From the NCBI RefSeq assembly GCF_011303555.1, contig NZ_CP049868.1:1550001-1614000 (forward strand): a stretch of DNA of 64,000 bases, read 5' to 3'. This DNA is from Pedobacter sp. HDW13 (GTDB taxonomy: Bacteria; Bacteroidota; Bacteroidia; Sphingobacteriales; Sphingobacteriaceae). The notes below the pieces were generated by a model. The model made no database searches. It was given only the letters and a program-made list of their open reading frames with translations, and was not told where the DNA came from. The position numbers were made by a program, and so were the translations under genes. This document shows, piece after piece, positions 11,401 to 19,168 of the stretch. Each line of letters opens with the position of its first letter. Within the stretch, counting starts at the first letter, position 1.

Positions 11401-14400
11401 TGCCGGTAGCATCGTACCATCTGTAGGTTAATCCTGCTGATGGGTTGCTTACCTGCAATTGGGTTGTTGAGCCCACGCAAGCGATAACATTGGCTGCCGT
11501 TACTGTTGGAGCAACCAATATACGTTGTGCGTAGTTTAAGTTTATTGAAGTTAATGCACCTAATAAGCCAGAGTTTAACCTAACTTCTACACCATCAAAC
11601 ACGGTTGTTGGTACAAAAGTGATTAAAGCCTGTGTATTGCCGCTTAACAATTGAATATTAATTAAGTTATCATTCAACAGTTTCGAATCACCATTGCTGT
11701 TGGTTCCAACATAGGTTGTGATTGATGCGTTGCCTAATAACGAAAGTGATAATAGTTTTCCTGGCGATGATACCAATACACGTACGGTATCGCCAACTTT
11801 AGATAATGATCCAAAACCTACTCTTTGATAAACAGATGCACCCAATGCTCCCACCGGCATTACCAGTGATGAAGCTGTTTGTGTATCGTTATCAATAGCC
11901 AATGCCGGATTAAATACACCCGATAATAAGGCTACACCTGTAACACCGCTAACCTGCGTGGTTGCAGCCTCGCAAGGAACCGGGTTTGGAGATCCGCTGC
12001 CATCTACCGTAATGGTAACCTGTACACGCGTAGCTGATGCACAACCGTTGGTAGAAACCGATTCTACATAATAAGTTGTGGTAGCCATTAATGGTGGCGT
12101 TACATAAGTAGCACCTACATATACCGGTGTAGTTGCAGCAGCAGAAGTATACCAGTTAAAGGTATTGGTTGCATCAGCCGATGTTGCTGTTAAAATTGCT
12201 GTCTGTCCAGCGCTTACTGTTGATGAGCTAGCGGTTACTACTGGTAATCCCGGACGAGGGTTTACTGATACCGCAGCCACAGCACGTGCAGCACTGGTAC
12301 AGTTACCTTGCGATGCTTCTACATAATAAGTTGTAGCAGCAGCTAAGACCGGAGTTTGAAACACAGCTCCGGTAAATACCAGATTACCCGCCACTGCAGC
12401 ATCATACCATTTGTAAGTTACCGCAGCATCTGGATTGGCAACAGATAATGTAGCTGATGAGCCTTCACAAACATTGACAATAGTAGCCAATACCGGTGTT
12501 GGAAGTGCTGGAGTTACCGTTACAGTTACCGGAACACGTGTTGGGTTTGGACAAGAACCTTTACTTACCTGAATATAATAAGTAGTAGTAGCTGTTAAAG
12601 CTGGTGTGGTGTATGTTTCGCCAGTGGTAAGTTGTGTGCCGCCAGTTGGAGCATCGAACCAGGCCAATGTAGTACCTCCATTTGCTGTTGCCGCTAATGA
12701 AGCTGTACTACCTGCACAGATGGTTTGTGCGCCGGCAGTTATAGTTGGGCTTGGATAAACTACAGTTGCACCGTATATGTCTAAGCTGGTTACAGCCGAA
12801 ACTAATCCGCCGAAGCTAACCTGTACCCTATCATAAACGCCACCTGCAGCTAATGTTGCCGTAAAACGGTTACCCGAAAGTAATTGAAGATTTAATAATG
12901 ATGAATTTAACTGAACCGTTCTAACCACTGTAGAGCCATTCAGGATATTTACCGTAACGTTGCCCAGGGCGGTTAAATCTAACAAGCCACCTGGCAAGGC
13001 TAAATCTAAACGTAAGCTATCGGTAGCCACGCCAGCCGATGGGAATATCAATTGCTGATAACCCGAAGCGCCTACACCTACCGCCAGCGATATTCTGGTA
13101 AAGTTGGTTGCATCGGCATCAGTAGAGTTTCCTGCACCGGTAATACCACACAATAAACAAATTCCGTTTATACCCGAATTTTGTGCGTTGGCAGCATTAC
13201 AAGCTGTTCCACCACCACCGTTTAAAACAGTAACAGTTACTGCTACACGACTTGCGCTTTTACAGCCATTGCTGCTGGTAGTTTCTACATAATAAGTGGT
13301 ATTGGCAGTTAAAGCCGGTGTGGTAAACGAAGTACCTGATCCAACTTGGGTACCTCCTGTTGCAGCATCGTACCATTGAATGGTGTTACCCGCATCAGCA
13401 GTAGCCAATAAAGTAGTAGACTGACCGCTGTTAATTACCTGACTGTTGGTTGTAACCGTTGCTAAAGTTGCAGCCGGGTTAACCGAAACATTTACGGCTG
13501 TTCTCGAACTTACTGCAGTTCCGGATACCGCCTCTACATAAAATACGGTGGCTGAAGTTATTGCTGGTGTTACAAAAGTACCGTTGTTGTTCGTGGCCAG
13601 TGGCGTGCTTCCGGTTGATGCATACCAGTTATAAGTTACACCTGCTTGCAAATTGCTAACACTTAAGGTAGCAGGGCTGCCGGCACAAACCGTAGCTGCT
13701 GCCACTACTGGTGCATTAACGGTAACAGTTAAGCTATATGCTGTTGTTGCTTTGTTTCCGTTCGCATCGGTAGCAGTTAAAGAAATGGTATAGTTTCCGC
13801 CTACAGTTGGTATACCTGTAATTTCTCTTGTTGCGGTATTAAAGCTTAATCCCGGAGGAAGGCCTGTTGCTAAATAAGTATATGGTGCGGTACCACCTGT
13901 TACCGCTGGTAAAGTTTGGGTTGGATAAGCAGTACCTACTACACCGTTTGGCAAGGTTGCACCTGGTAACGATAGTACACCAATTACTTTTAGTGCATAA
14001 GTGTTACTTGCGGTTCTGCCTTCGCTATCAGTAGCAGTTACGCCAATAGAATAATTTCCGGCTTGTGTAGGAGTGCCCGAAATGGTTCTTGTTGCAGGAT
14101 CAAAAGTTAATCCGGCAGGGAGGTTAGTACCTACATAAGTATATGGACCAACGCCACCTGTTGCTGCTGGCAAAGTTTGTGTGGCATATACTGTTCCCTC
14201 TGTTCCATCAGGCAAGGTTGCTGCTGGTAACAATAAAGGATTAACTACAGTAATGGTATAGTTGGTTGTCGCTGTTTTTCCGTCAGCATCGGTAACCGTT
14301 ACCGGTACAGTGAACGTTCCGGCAGCTGTTGGTGTACCAGTAATTTCTCTGGTTGCAGGGTTAAAGGTTAATCCGGCAGGAAGGCCAGTAGCTGCATAAG

Positions 14401-17400
14401 TATAAGGTGTTGATCCACCTATTGCCGACGGAATAGTTTGTGTTGGATAAACTGTTCCGGTAGTTCCGTTAGCCAAAGTTGCTGCAGGTAATACCAGCGG
14501 ATCGGTTACTTTAAGGGTGTAACTGGAAGTAATGGTATTACCATTTGCATCAGTTACGGTAACCGGTATAGTAAAGGTTCCGGTTTGTGTCGGAGTACCT
14601 GTAATTTCTCTTGTTGCAGGGTTAAAGGTTAATCCCGGAGGCACACCTGTTGCTGCATAAGTATATGGACCCGTACCACCAGTTGCAGCCGGAATTCCGT
14701 TTGTAGTATAGGCTGTACCTGTTACGCCATTAGGCAATGCACCAGGTGCCAAAGCCAGGGCCGGTGTTACAGTTAAGGCGAAAGTAGCCGTTGCTGTACA
14801 GTTTTTGCTATCGGTAACCACCACATCAAAAGTTGGGTTGCCCGTTGCAGTTGGTGTTCCGCTTACTAAACCACTTGGCGATAAAGTTAAACCAGCTGGC
14901 AAGGTACTGCCTGCCGCTAAAGCATAAGTATAACCTGCGGTACCACCTGTGGCTACCGGAAGCTGTTTGCTATATGCCGAAGCAATTGTTGCATTGGTTA
15001 AAGTTGCGCCTGCAAATACAATTGCCGGGTTAACAGTTACCGTTACAGGAACTCTTGTTGTATTTGAACAGCTTCCTTTGCTAACTTGTACATAATAAGT
15101 AGTGGTTGCAGTTAAAGCCGGAGTAGTAAAGTTTGCTCCGGTACCTACCTGAGTGCCACCTGTAGGCGCATCGAACCAGGCTAAAGTAGTACCACCGTTT
15201 GCTGTTGCACTTAATGCTGCAGTACTACCCGAGCAAATGGTTTGTGCACCAGAAATAAAGGTTGGATTTGGATAAACTACGGTTGCACCATAAATATCTA
15301 AGCTGCTTAATGCCGAAACTACAGCCCCGAAGCTTACCTGTACCCTATCATACACACCACCAGCTGCAACAGTTGCTGCAAAACGGTTAGCCGATAAAAG
15401 TTGAAGGTTTAATAATGAAGCACTGATTTGTGTTGTTTTTACAACCGTTGTCCCATTAAATACGGTAACGGTGATATTGCTTAGCAAACCTACATCAGCC
15501 AGGCCGCTCGGTAAAGCCAAATCTAAGCGAATGCTATCAGTAGCTATACCTGCCGCAGGGAAAATTAACTGTTGGTAACCTGTTGCACCTACACCTACCG
15601 CTAAGTTGATCCGCGTAAAGTTGCTTGCATCAGCATCAGTAGAATTTCCGGCACCGGTAATTCCGCACAATAAACAAATTCCGGTAATTCCAGAGTTTTG
15701 CGAGTTTGCTGCGTTACAAGCTGTTGCACCACCACCGTTAATTACGGTTACAGTTACCGCTACGCGACTTGCGCTTTTACAACCGCTTGCGCTGGTTGTT
15801 TCAACATAATAAGTTTTAGTTGCTGTTAAAGCCGGAGTGGTAAACGAATTTCCTGTTCCAACCTGTGTTCCAGCTGTTGGTGCATCAAACCAGGCAATGG
15901 TATTGCCTGCATCGGCAGTTGCATTTAATGTTGTGGTTTGACCAGAATTAATATTCTGGTTATTGGTGGTTACCGTTGCCAAAGTAGCTGGCGGGTTAAC
16001 CGAAACTGAAACAGATGTTCTTGAGCTTACCGCTGTTCCCGAAACCGCTTCTACATAGAACACAGTTGCTGAGCTCACTGCCGGTGTAACAAAAGTACCG
16101 TTGTTGTTGGTTGCTAATGGTGTACTACCTGTTGAGGCATACCAGTTATAAGTTACACCTGGCTGCAAATTGCTTACCGTTAAGGTAGCTGTACTGCCCG
16201 AACATACTGTAGCAGATGCAACTACCGGATCATTTACAGTTACTGTGATCGTATATGATGTTGTTGCTTTATTATTATTTACATCAGTTGCAGTTAAAGC
16301 AACATTATAAGTACCACCTTGTGTTGGCGTACCGGTAATTTCTCTTGTGGTTGGGTTAAACGATAATCCAGGAGGCAGATTAGTTGCTGCATAAGTATAA
16401 GGCGAAGTTCCACCTGTTACCGCCGGTAAAGTTTGTGGTAAATAAGATGTTCCAACAATACCATTCGGTAAAGTTTTGGTTGGCAGACTTAATGTTCCGT
16501 TTACTTTAATTGGATATGTGTTACTTGCCGTTTTACCCTGGCTATCCGTAACGGTAACACTAATGGCATAATTACCCGCCTGTGTTGGTGTACCTGTAAT
16601 TTCTCTGGTAGCTGGGTTGAAAGCCAATCCAGCAGGTAAATCGGTAGCCACATAAGTGTACGGACCAACACCACCTGTTGCGGCTGGTAAAGTTTGGATA
16701 GCATAAACTACTCCCTCTGTTCCATCAGGCAAAGTAGCTGCAGGCAACAATAAAGGATTGTTTACCTTAATGCTATAATTGGTTGTTACCGTTTTGCCAT
16801 CAGCATCGGTTACGGTAACCGGTACAGTATAAGTACCCGCTGTTGTTGGTGTACCCGTAATTGCCCTGGTTGATGGGTTAAAGGTTAAGCCCGGAGGAAG
16901 ACCTGTTGCCGAATAGGTATAAGGCGTGGTGCCTCCTGTTGCAGCCGGTATAACCTGCGTAGTATAAGCCGTTCCTGTTGTTCCATCAGCTAATGTTGCT
17001 GCAGGTAACAATAAAGGATCTGTAATTTTTACGGTATAGCTAGAAGTAAGCGTATTGCCATTGGCATCAACAACCGTAACCGGGATAGTATAAATTCCAG
17101 GTTGGGTTGGTGTTCCGCTAATTTCTCTGGTGGCAGGATTAAAGGTTAATCCCGGAGGAACGCCTGTTGCCGAATAAGTATAAGGCCCGGTTCCACCTGT
17201 TGCAGCCGGAATGGTTTGAGTTGGATATACTGTTCCTGTTATACCGTTAGGCAAAGCACCTGGCGTAAGTACCAAAGTTGCTGTCACAGTTAAAGTATAG
17301 TTCGCGGTAGCTGTACAGTTTTTGGTATCTTTAGCTACAACAGAAAAAGTGTAGATATTGGCTACACTTGGCGTTCCGGTAATGGCACCTGTTGAGGATA

Positions 17401-18925
17401 AAGTTAAACCGGCTGGCAATGTACTGCCGGCAGCTAAGGCATAAGTATAGCCTGGTGTACCACCTGTTGCAACATCTAATTGTTTAGCGTAAGCAAAACC
17501 TGCCGTAGCATTGGTTAAGGTCGATCCGTTAAAAATAATTTGTGGATTCACCGTAATTACTACAGGTACCCTTGCCGATTCGGCGGTACAACCTAATCGC
17601 CTTGCTGCAACATAATAAGTTTTATTGGCGGTTAATGCCGGTGTAGTAAAAGTACCGTTATAGGCAACCGTTTGTAGCGCAGTTCCACCCTCTACTACGT
17701 CGTACCAAATTAATTCGTTGGTACTAGGCGTAGTAGCCTGTAAAGCTACAGTAGTATTGTAACATGCGGCTATGGCGTTACTTGCCGGGGCAGTAAAGGT
17801 TGGCCTGCCTGCAGAACGCGTTACGCCATACACATTAACGGTTTGTGTAAGGTTCAAAGTAACTAACGATCCCAGTGTAACTTTTACACGATCGAAAGCT
17901 ACACCTGGCGAAAATGGTACTGAGACCGCTTGTCCGCTATTGAGCAGGCCAAGCAGATCTAAATTTATGGTTGAAGCTACATTACCGGTATAAACCGCAG
18001 TACCGCCATTATAAGCGGTTACCGTAATATTTTGCAGCACTCCTGCTGTTAATAAAGCTGCTGTAGAATTAAATCTTAGCGAAAAATCATCACCCGCGTT
18101 CGATGGGGAGTCAAAATAAAAATTTTGGCTAATGGATGAGCCCACGCCAAGTACACCTAAACTAAGCTGAGAAAAGTTATTGGGATCCGAATCAATTGCC
18201 CTTTCGCTATTGGTAACGCCTGAGCTACCGAGTTGAAGCGCATCGAGGGTTATTCCTGTTCCTTCATAACCCGTGGCAAATGCCTGGGCGCAAGGATCGA
18301 TTCCGGAAGTATAAAATGCATAATATACTTTAGTACTGTTCGATGTTCCCAATAATAAAGCATTGGTTACATCTTTTATATATACTCTGTCATAAGCCTG
18401 AGTTGGCGTTATGGCAACATAAAAGAAGCCATTTGCATCTTTTACCAACCGTAGATTTTCTGATGAGAAAGCTGCCGTACTGCTTCCGCTTAAAATAGAG
18501 GTACTTCCATTTCTGGCCCCAATCTCAAAAGAGTGGTTCCCCAGTACAACTGTTCCGCCTACATTGGCTAGTAAACCACCTAAACTACCGCCTAACAACC
18601 TATTCAGGATATCTCCATCAAAATCTATTCTGATATAAGAGGTGATACCCGCTGAAACCGCAGCCGGATATTTTAGCTCCAGCTCGCCGTTATAGCTACC
18701 TAAACCAAGCAACGCTCCACCATACGAATTAACCGTTGCGAAGTTGTTGTTATTTAAAGTTGCATTTGTTGCATTATCTACATGGCTCTGTGCAGATACA
18801 GTATTTGCAAAAACTTTTGTTTGCGCATACGATTTGGAATAGAAGAGCGTTAATAAAATGATGATTGCAACACAGGTATTGCGGACTATCCCTATTCGGG
18901 ACGAAAAAGTATGAGTTTTCATCAT
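5465..18925 (-). CDS. Giant T9SS type-B repeat adhesin (SprB-like), 4486 aa
   Basis: A single intact frame. It opens with MMKTHTFSSRIG and a signal peptide ending near SKSYAQ; a second ATG directly after the first is equally possible. The rest is secreted beta-sandwich repeats: five copies of an unassigned domain of about 150 residues (near 208-375, 1065-1218, 1905-2058, 2318-2468, 2735-2885), two blocks of five He_PIG-type repeats (468-898, 1308-1737), many Ig-like units with paired cysteines, an array of 11 units of about 88 residues (3055-4042), a fibronectin-III-like domain (4310-4382) and a gliding-motility-type (CHU_C) C-terminal sorting domain over the last 90 residues, containing IPNAFTPNNDGKND and NGWDGTFKG. 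No catalytic motif was seen. Role inferred: a very long surface fibre for adhesion or motility, exported by T9SS and held by the PorP/SprF and PorE-like proteins encoded downstream. Confidence 0.93.
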   Translation of the reverse strand: MMKTHTFSSRIGIVRNTCVAIIILLTLFYSKSYAQTKVFANTVSAQSHVDNATNATLNNNNFATVNSYGGALLGLGSYNGELELKYPAAVSAGITSYIRIDFDGDILNRLLGGSLGGLLANVGGTVVLGNHSFEIGARNGSTSILSGSSTAAFSSENLRLVKDANGFFYVAITPTQAYDRVYIKDVTNALLLGTSNSTKVYYAFYTSGIDPCAQAFATGYEGTGITLDALQLGSSGVTNSERAIDSDPNNFSQLSLGVLGVGSSISQNFYFDSPSNAGDDFSLRFNSTAALLTAGVLQNITVTAYNGGTAVYTGNVASTINLDLLGLLNSGQAVSVPFSPGVAFDRVKVTLGSLVTLNLTQTVNVYGVTRSAGRPTFTAPASNAIAACYNTTVALQATTPSTNELIWYDVVEGGTALQTVAYNGTFTTPALTANKTYYVAARRLGCTAESARVPVVITVNPQIIFNGSTLTNATAGFAYAKQLDVATGGTPGYTYALAAGSTLPAGLTLSSTGAITGTPSVANIYTFSVVAKDTKNCTATANYTLTVTATLVLTPGALPNGITGTVYPTQTIPAATGGTGPYTYSATGVPPGLTFNPATREISGTPTQPGIYTIPVTVVDANGNTLTSSYTVKITDPLLLPAATLADGTTGTAYTTQVIPAATGGTTPYTYSATGLPPGLTFNPSTRAITGTPTTAGTYTVPVTVTDADGKTVTTNYSIKVNNPLLLPAATLPDGTEGVVYAIQTLPAATGGVGPYTYVATDLPAGLAFNPATREITGTPTQAGNYAISVTVTDSQGKTASNTYPIKVNGTLSLPTKTLPNGIVGTSYLPQTLPAVTGGTSPYTYAATNLPPGLSFNPTTREITGTPTQGGTYNVALTATDVNNNKATTSYTITVTVNDPVVASATVCSGSTATLTVSNLQPGVTYNWYASTGSTPLATNNNGTFVTPAVSSATVFYVEAVSGTAVSSRTSVSVSVNPPATLATVTTNNQNINSGQTTTLNATADAGNTIAWFDAPTAGTQVGTGNSFTTPALTATKTYYVETTSASGCKSASRVAVTVTVINGGGATACNAANSQNSGITGICLLCGITGAGNSTDADASNFTRINLAVGVGATGYQQLIFPAAGIATDSIRLDLALPSGLADVGLLSNITVTVFNGTTVVKTTQISASLLNLQLLSANRFAATVAAGGVYDRVQVSFGAVVSALSSLDIYGATVVYPNPTFISGAQTICSGSTAALSATANGGTTLAWFDAPTGGTQVGTGANFTTPALTATTTYYVQVSKGSCSNTTRVPVTVTVNPAIVFAGATLTNATIASAYSKQLPVATGGTAGYTYALAAGSTLPAGLTLSPSGLVSGTPTATGNPTFDVVVTDSKNCTATATFALTVTPALALAPGALPNGVTGTAYTTNGIPAATGGTGPYTYAATGVPPGLTFNPATREITGTPTQTGTFTIPVTVTDANGNTITSSYTLKVTDPLVLPAATLANGTTGTVYPTQTIPSAIGGSTPYTYAATGLPAGLTFNPATREITGTPTAAGTFTVPVTVTDADGKTATTNYTITVVNPLLLPAATLPDGTEGTVYATQTLPAATGGVGPYTYVGTNLPAGLTFDPATRTISGTPTQAGNYSIGVTATDSEGRTASNTYALKVIGVLSLPGATLPNGVVGTAYPTQTLPAVTGGTAPYTYLATGLPPGLSFNTATREITGIPTVGGNYTISLTATDANGNKATTAYSLTVTVNAPVVAAATVCAGSPATLSVSNLQAGVTYNWYASTGSTPLATNNNGTFVTPAITSATVFYVEAVSGTAVSSRTAVNVSVNPAATLATVTTNSQVINSGQSTTLLATADAGNTIQWYDAATGGTQVGSGTSFTTPALTANTTYYVETTSSNGCKSASRVAVTVTVLNGGGGTACNAANAQNSGINGICLLCGITGAGNSTDADATNFTRISLAVGVGASGYQQLIFPSAGVATDSLRLDLALPGGLLDLTALGNVTVNILNGSTVVRTVQLNSSLLNLQLLSGNRFTATLAAGGVYDRVQVSFGGLVSAVTSLDIYGATVVYPSPTITAGAQTICAGSTASLAATANGGTTLAWFDAPTGGTQLTTGETYTTPALTATTTYYIQVSKGSCPNPTRVPVTVTVTPALPTPVLATIVNVCEGSSATLSVANPDAAVTYKWYDAAVAGNLVFTGAVFQTPVLAAATTYYVEASQGNCTSAARAVAAVSVNPRPGLPVVTASSSTVSAGQTAILTATSADATNTFNWYTSAAATTPVYVGATYVTPPLMATTTYYVESVSTNGCASATRVQVTITVDGSGSPNPVPCEAATTQVSGVTGVALLSGVFNPALAIDNDTQTASSLVMPVGALGASVYQRVGFGSLSKVGDTVRVLVSSPGKLLSLSLLGNASITTYVGTNSNGDSKLLNDNLINIQLLSGNTQALITFVPTTVFDGVEVRLNSGLLGALTSINLNYAQRILVAPTVTAANVIACVGSTTQLQVSNPSAGLTYRWYDATGTYLTGKDGIIFTTPVLTGDTKFYVAAVSATGCVSYKTVVNVTTNPAPVTPDLLSALVNTCPNTSVTFQVKNPVVGTTYNWYDSAVSNTVLFTGDNFTTPLITANTSYFVAAVNSCGTSSTRTEGKIVLGTIDIPVITPPSVTISEGSVAVLKATSSTAGATINWYTTPNGLVPVYTGETFVTPQLTATTTYYVEATVAGGCTATSRATVTVTVIPNGTPVTTPCGAATTTVASGVTGVAVLAGVFNPTYAVDNDVNTGSSLVIPVGLLGASVYHQVGFTGLSNVGDTLKVKITTPGALLSVAVLPNLTVTTFQGTTSNNDAVSVSNPLISLKLLSGGTSAILSFVPTSKFDGVELRLSSGLLGALTSVNLDYAQRVITTPTVTSATASACQGSSATLGVQNPQAGVVYKWYLGTTYQAGKDGTTFTTDPTLTAGTYTYSVTATANGCETVGTKVVVTILPPAAPPIASTTNPATTCIGTPATLSVQAVAGITYNWYDAAVGGNMLVTNNSSFTTPASLAVGLHDYYVESVSGAGCTNPTRTKVSITVNPSATAADLTVTGTTSLCASGTAVLTAASTTVTSPVFTWYSDAALTQVVNVGAVFNTTAITVTTKYYVTVSGTNKCANTPGNAKEVTVTVNPVAGPTDINLTGISTICGGSTVTLTATSTTVTNPIFTWYSDAALTTVVNTGASFVTPALNATTTYYVTVKGDNKCENTAATAKSITITVNPKATDSDIAISGITSICKGSTAALSASTTTVINPVFTWYSDATLTTVAYVGTSFTTPALNATTTYYVTVRGDNKCENLPANAKVVTVTVKEFATAADIAVSNARICSGTTVMLMASSTTVTQPVFTWYSDASLTSVVFTGPTFTVNGLTATTNYYVTVKGANKCENGAADAKVVTVTVNPLATSTDIILNGSTVACAGSSAVLSATSPTVTNPVFTWYSDAALTNVSFIGANYTTPALTSTTTYYVTVKGDNKCENAPGTARVITITVNPVATAADITAANTTICSGSGTTLVASTTTVTNPTFTWYTDANLTSVAYVGTSFVTPTLTATTTYYVTVRGDNKCENSKITAKVVTVTVNQSAVAADVTLSTPTLICGSGTAVINASSTTVTSPVFTWYNDASLTSVAFVGPIFTTPALTTTTTYYVTVKGANKCENTAANAAKVTIKVNPIAVASDILVNGSTNICGGSAAVLTASSTTVTNPVFTWYSDAALTNVAFVGAVFTTPTLTANKTYYVTVKGDNKCENSAATAKSVNIVVNSVASATDVTAADATICSGSSASLVASSTTVTNPIFTWYSDAALTTPVFTGATFNTLVLTATTKYYLTVKGDNRCESSAANAKVVTVNVNAVATAADITLSTPAKVCGSGSVVINASSTTVTSPVFTWYNDASLTSVAFTGPIFTTLNLTTTTTYYVTVKGANKCENSVANAKAITVTVNPIAVAADITVNGSTSVCANTAATLAATSTTVTNPIFTWYSDAALTTVVFTGPVFVSPALSTNTTYYVTVKGDNKCENTAATARSVNVVVNATPSTPTVSAPVGGICAGDAATLTITNIQPGVTYQWYDAATNGNLLFAGTTFNTTALTATTDYYVIATGTGGCTNNGGRVKVTVTVNAKPTVPTVASSSVSVCTGSPAVLTVTNPQTGVTYNWYTAAIGGSPVGTGVNFTTPTVNANATYYVEGANGSCTSTSRTQVNVTALPVPVAPASVTAANGTLCAGSSTILTVNNPVTGLVYRWYASSSGGAMLAEGITFTTPALNATTIYYVESIAVGGCASPTRTAVTVNVLPVLDKPVVVVQSTTPNSVTFGWAAVANATGYEVSLDNGLSWISPTSGSTGTSYTALGLKPDQSVTIIVRAKGQLDCQTSANSTPVTGKASNPFGNQVYIPNAFTPNNDGKNDVFLIYGNTIASAKMSIYTQWGQLIFQSDNVANGWDGTFKGVNQPTGVYVYMVEVTFADGTSTLKKGTVTLIR
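6800..9760 (-). repeat. Array of 11 tandem Ig-like repeats (about 265 bp each) inside the adhesin gene
   Basis: Eleven consecutive units share the pattern TVTNPVFTWYSDAALT, then TTTYYVTVKGDNKCEN, then VTVTVNP. Each has one cysteine early and one in the NKCEN motif, probably a disulfide. Units 9-10-11 (nearest the C-terminus) resemble units 6-7-8 in the same order, so a three-unit block of about 0.8 kb seems to have been duplicated. The 85-88-codon open frames on the plus strand here are shadows of the repeat. Confidence 0.9.
12515..17545 (-). repeat. Two tandem copies of a 2.5-kb multidomain segment in the adhesin gene
   Basis: The segment 15031-17545 and the segment 12515-15030 encode the same series: five He_PIG-type repeats, two Ig-like domains, one unassigned domain of about 150 residues (with ICLLCGITGAGNSTDAD) and one Ig-like domain. 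Protein and DNA similarity is obvious by eye, for example around 13140-13200 and 15660-15720, which lie about 2.52 kb apart. This is a segmental duplication on top of the domain-level repeats. It may also be a site of assembly error or of length variation between strains. Confidence 0.85.
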
Positions 18926-19168
18926 GTCAGGCGTTGTTTAGAAGACTTACTATGGGTAAATGCTGCCGTTAGGTAAATGTTTTTATAGGTGCATTATATA
19001 ATCATGACAAATCTAAATCTAGAATAGGTTGGTATTTCATCCATTGCTATTCATTTTCCAAAAACCTTATCCATTCATTTTATTCATAGCTCGCATTCTT
19101 AATGAATAGATTTCCTCAATTGTGAAATTATGATGACATTAGCGCTAGTCATCCCCATACGTTAATTC
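18926..19168. promoter_or_regulatory. Divergent intergenic region between adhesin and STAND ATPase
   Basis: This 243-base AT-rich spacer must hold the promoters of both the adhesin operon (minus) and the ATPase (plus). On the minus strand TAGATTTG at 19015-19008 fits the Bacteroidetes -7 box TAnnTTTG and would give a leader of about 80 bases for the adhesin. I did not find a clean -33 TTTG partner, nor a convincing plus-strand box. Confidence 0.4.

Noticed and set aside
12515..17545. Duplication as an assembly artefact only
   Set aside because: The two segments differ at many positions in their domains, so they are not a simple duplicate of the same reads; copy number still deserves long-read confirmation.
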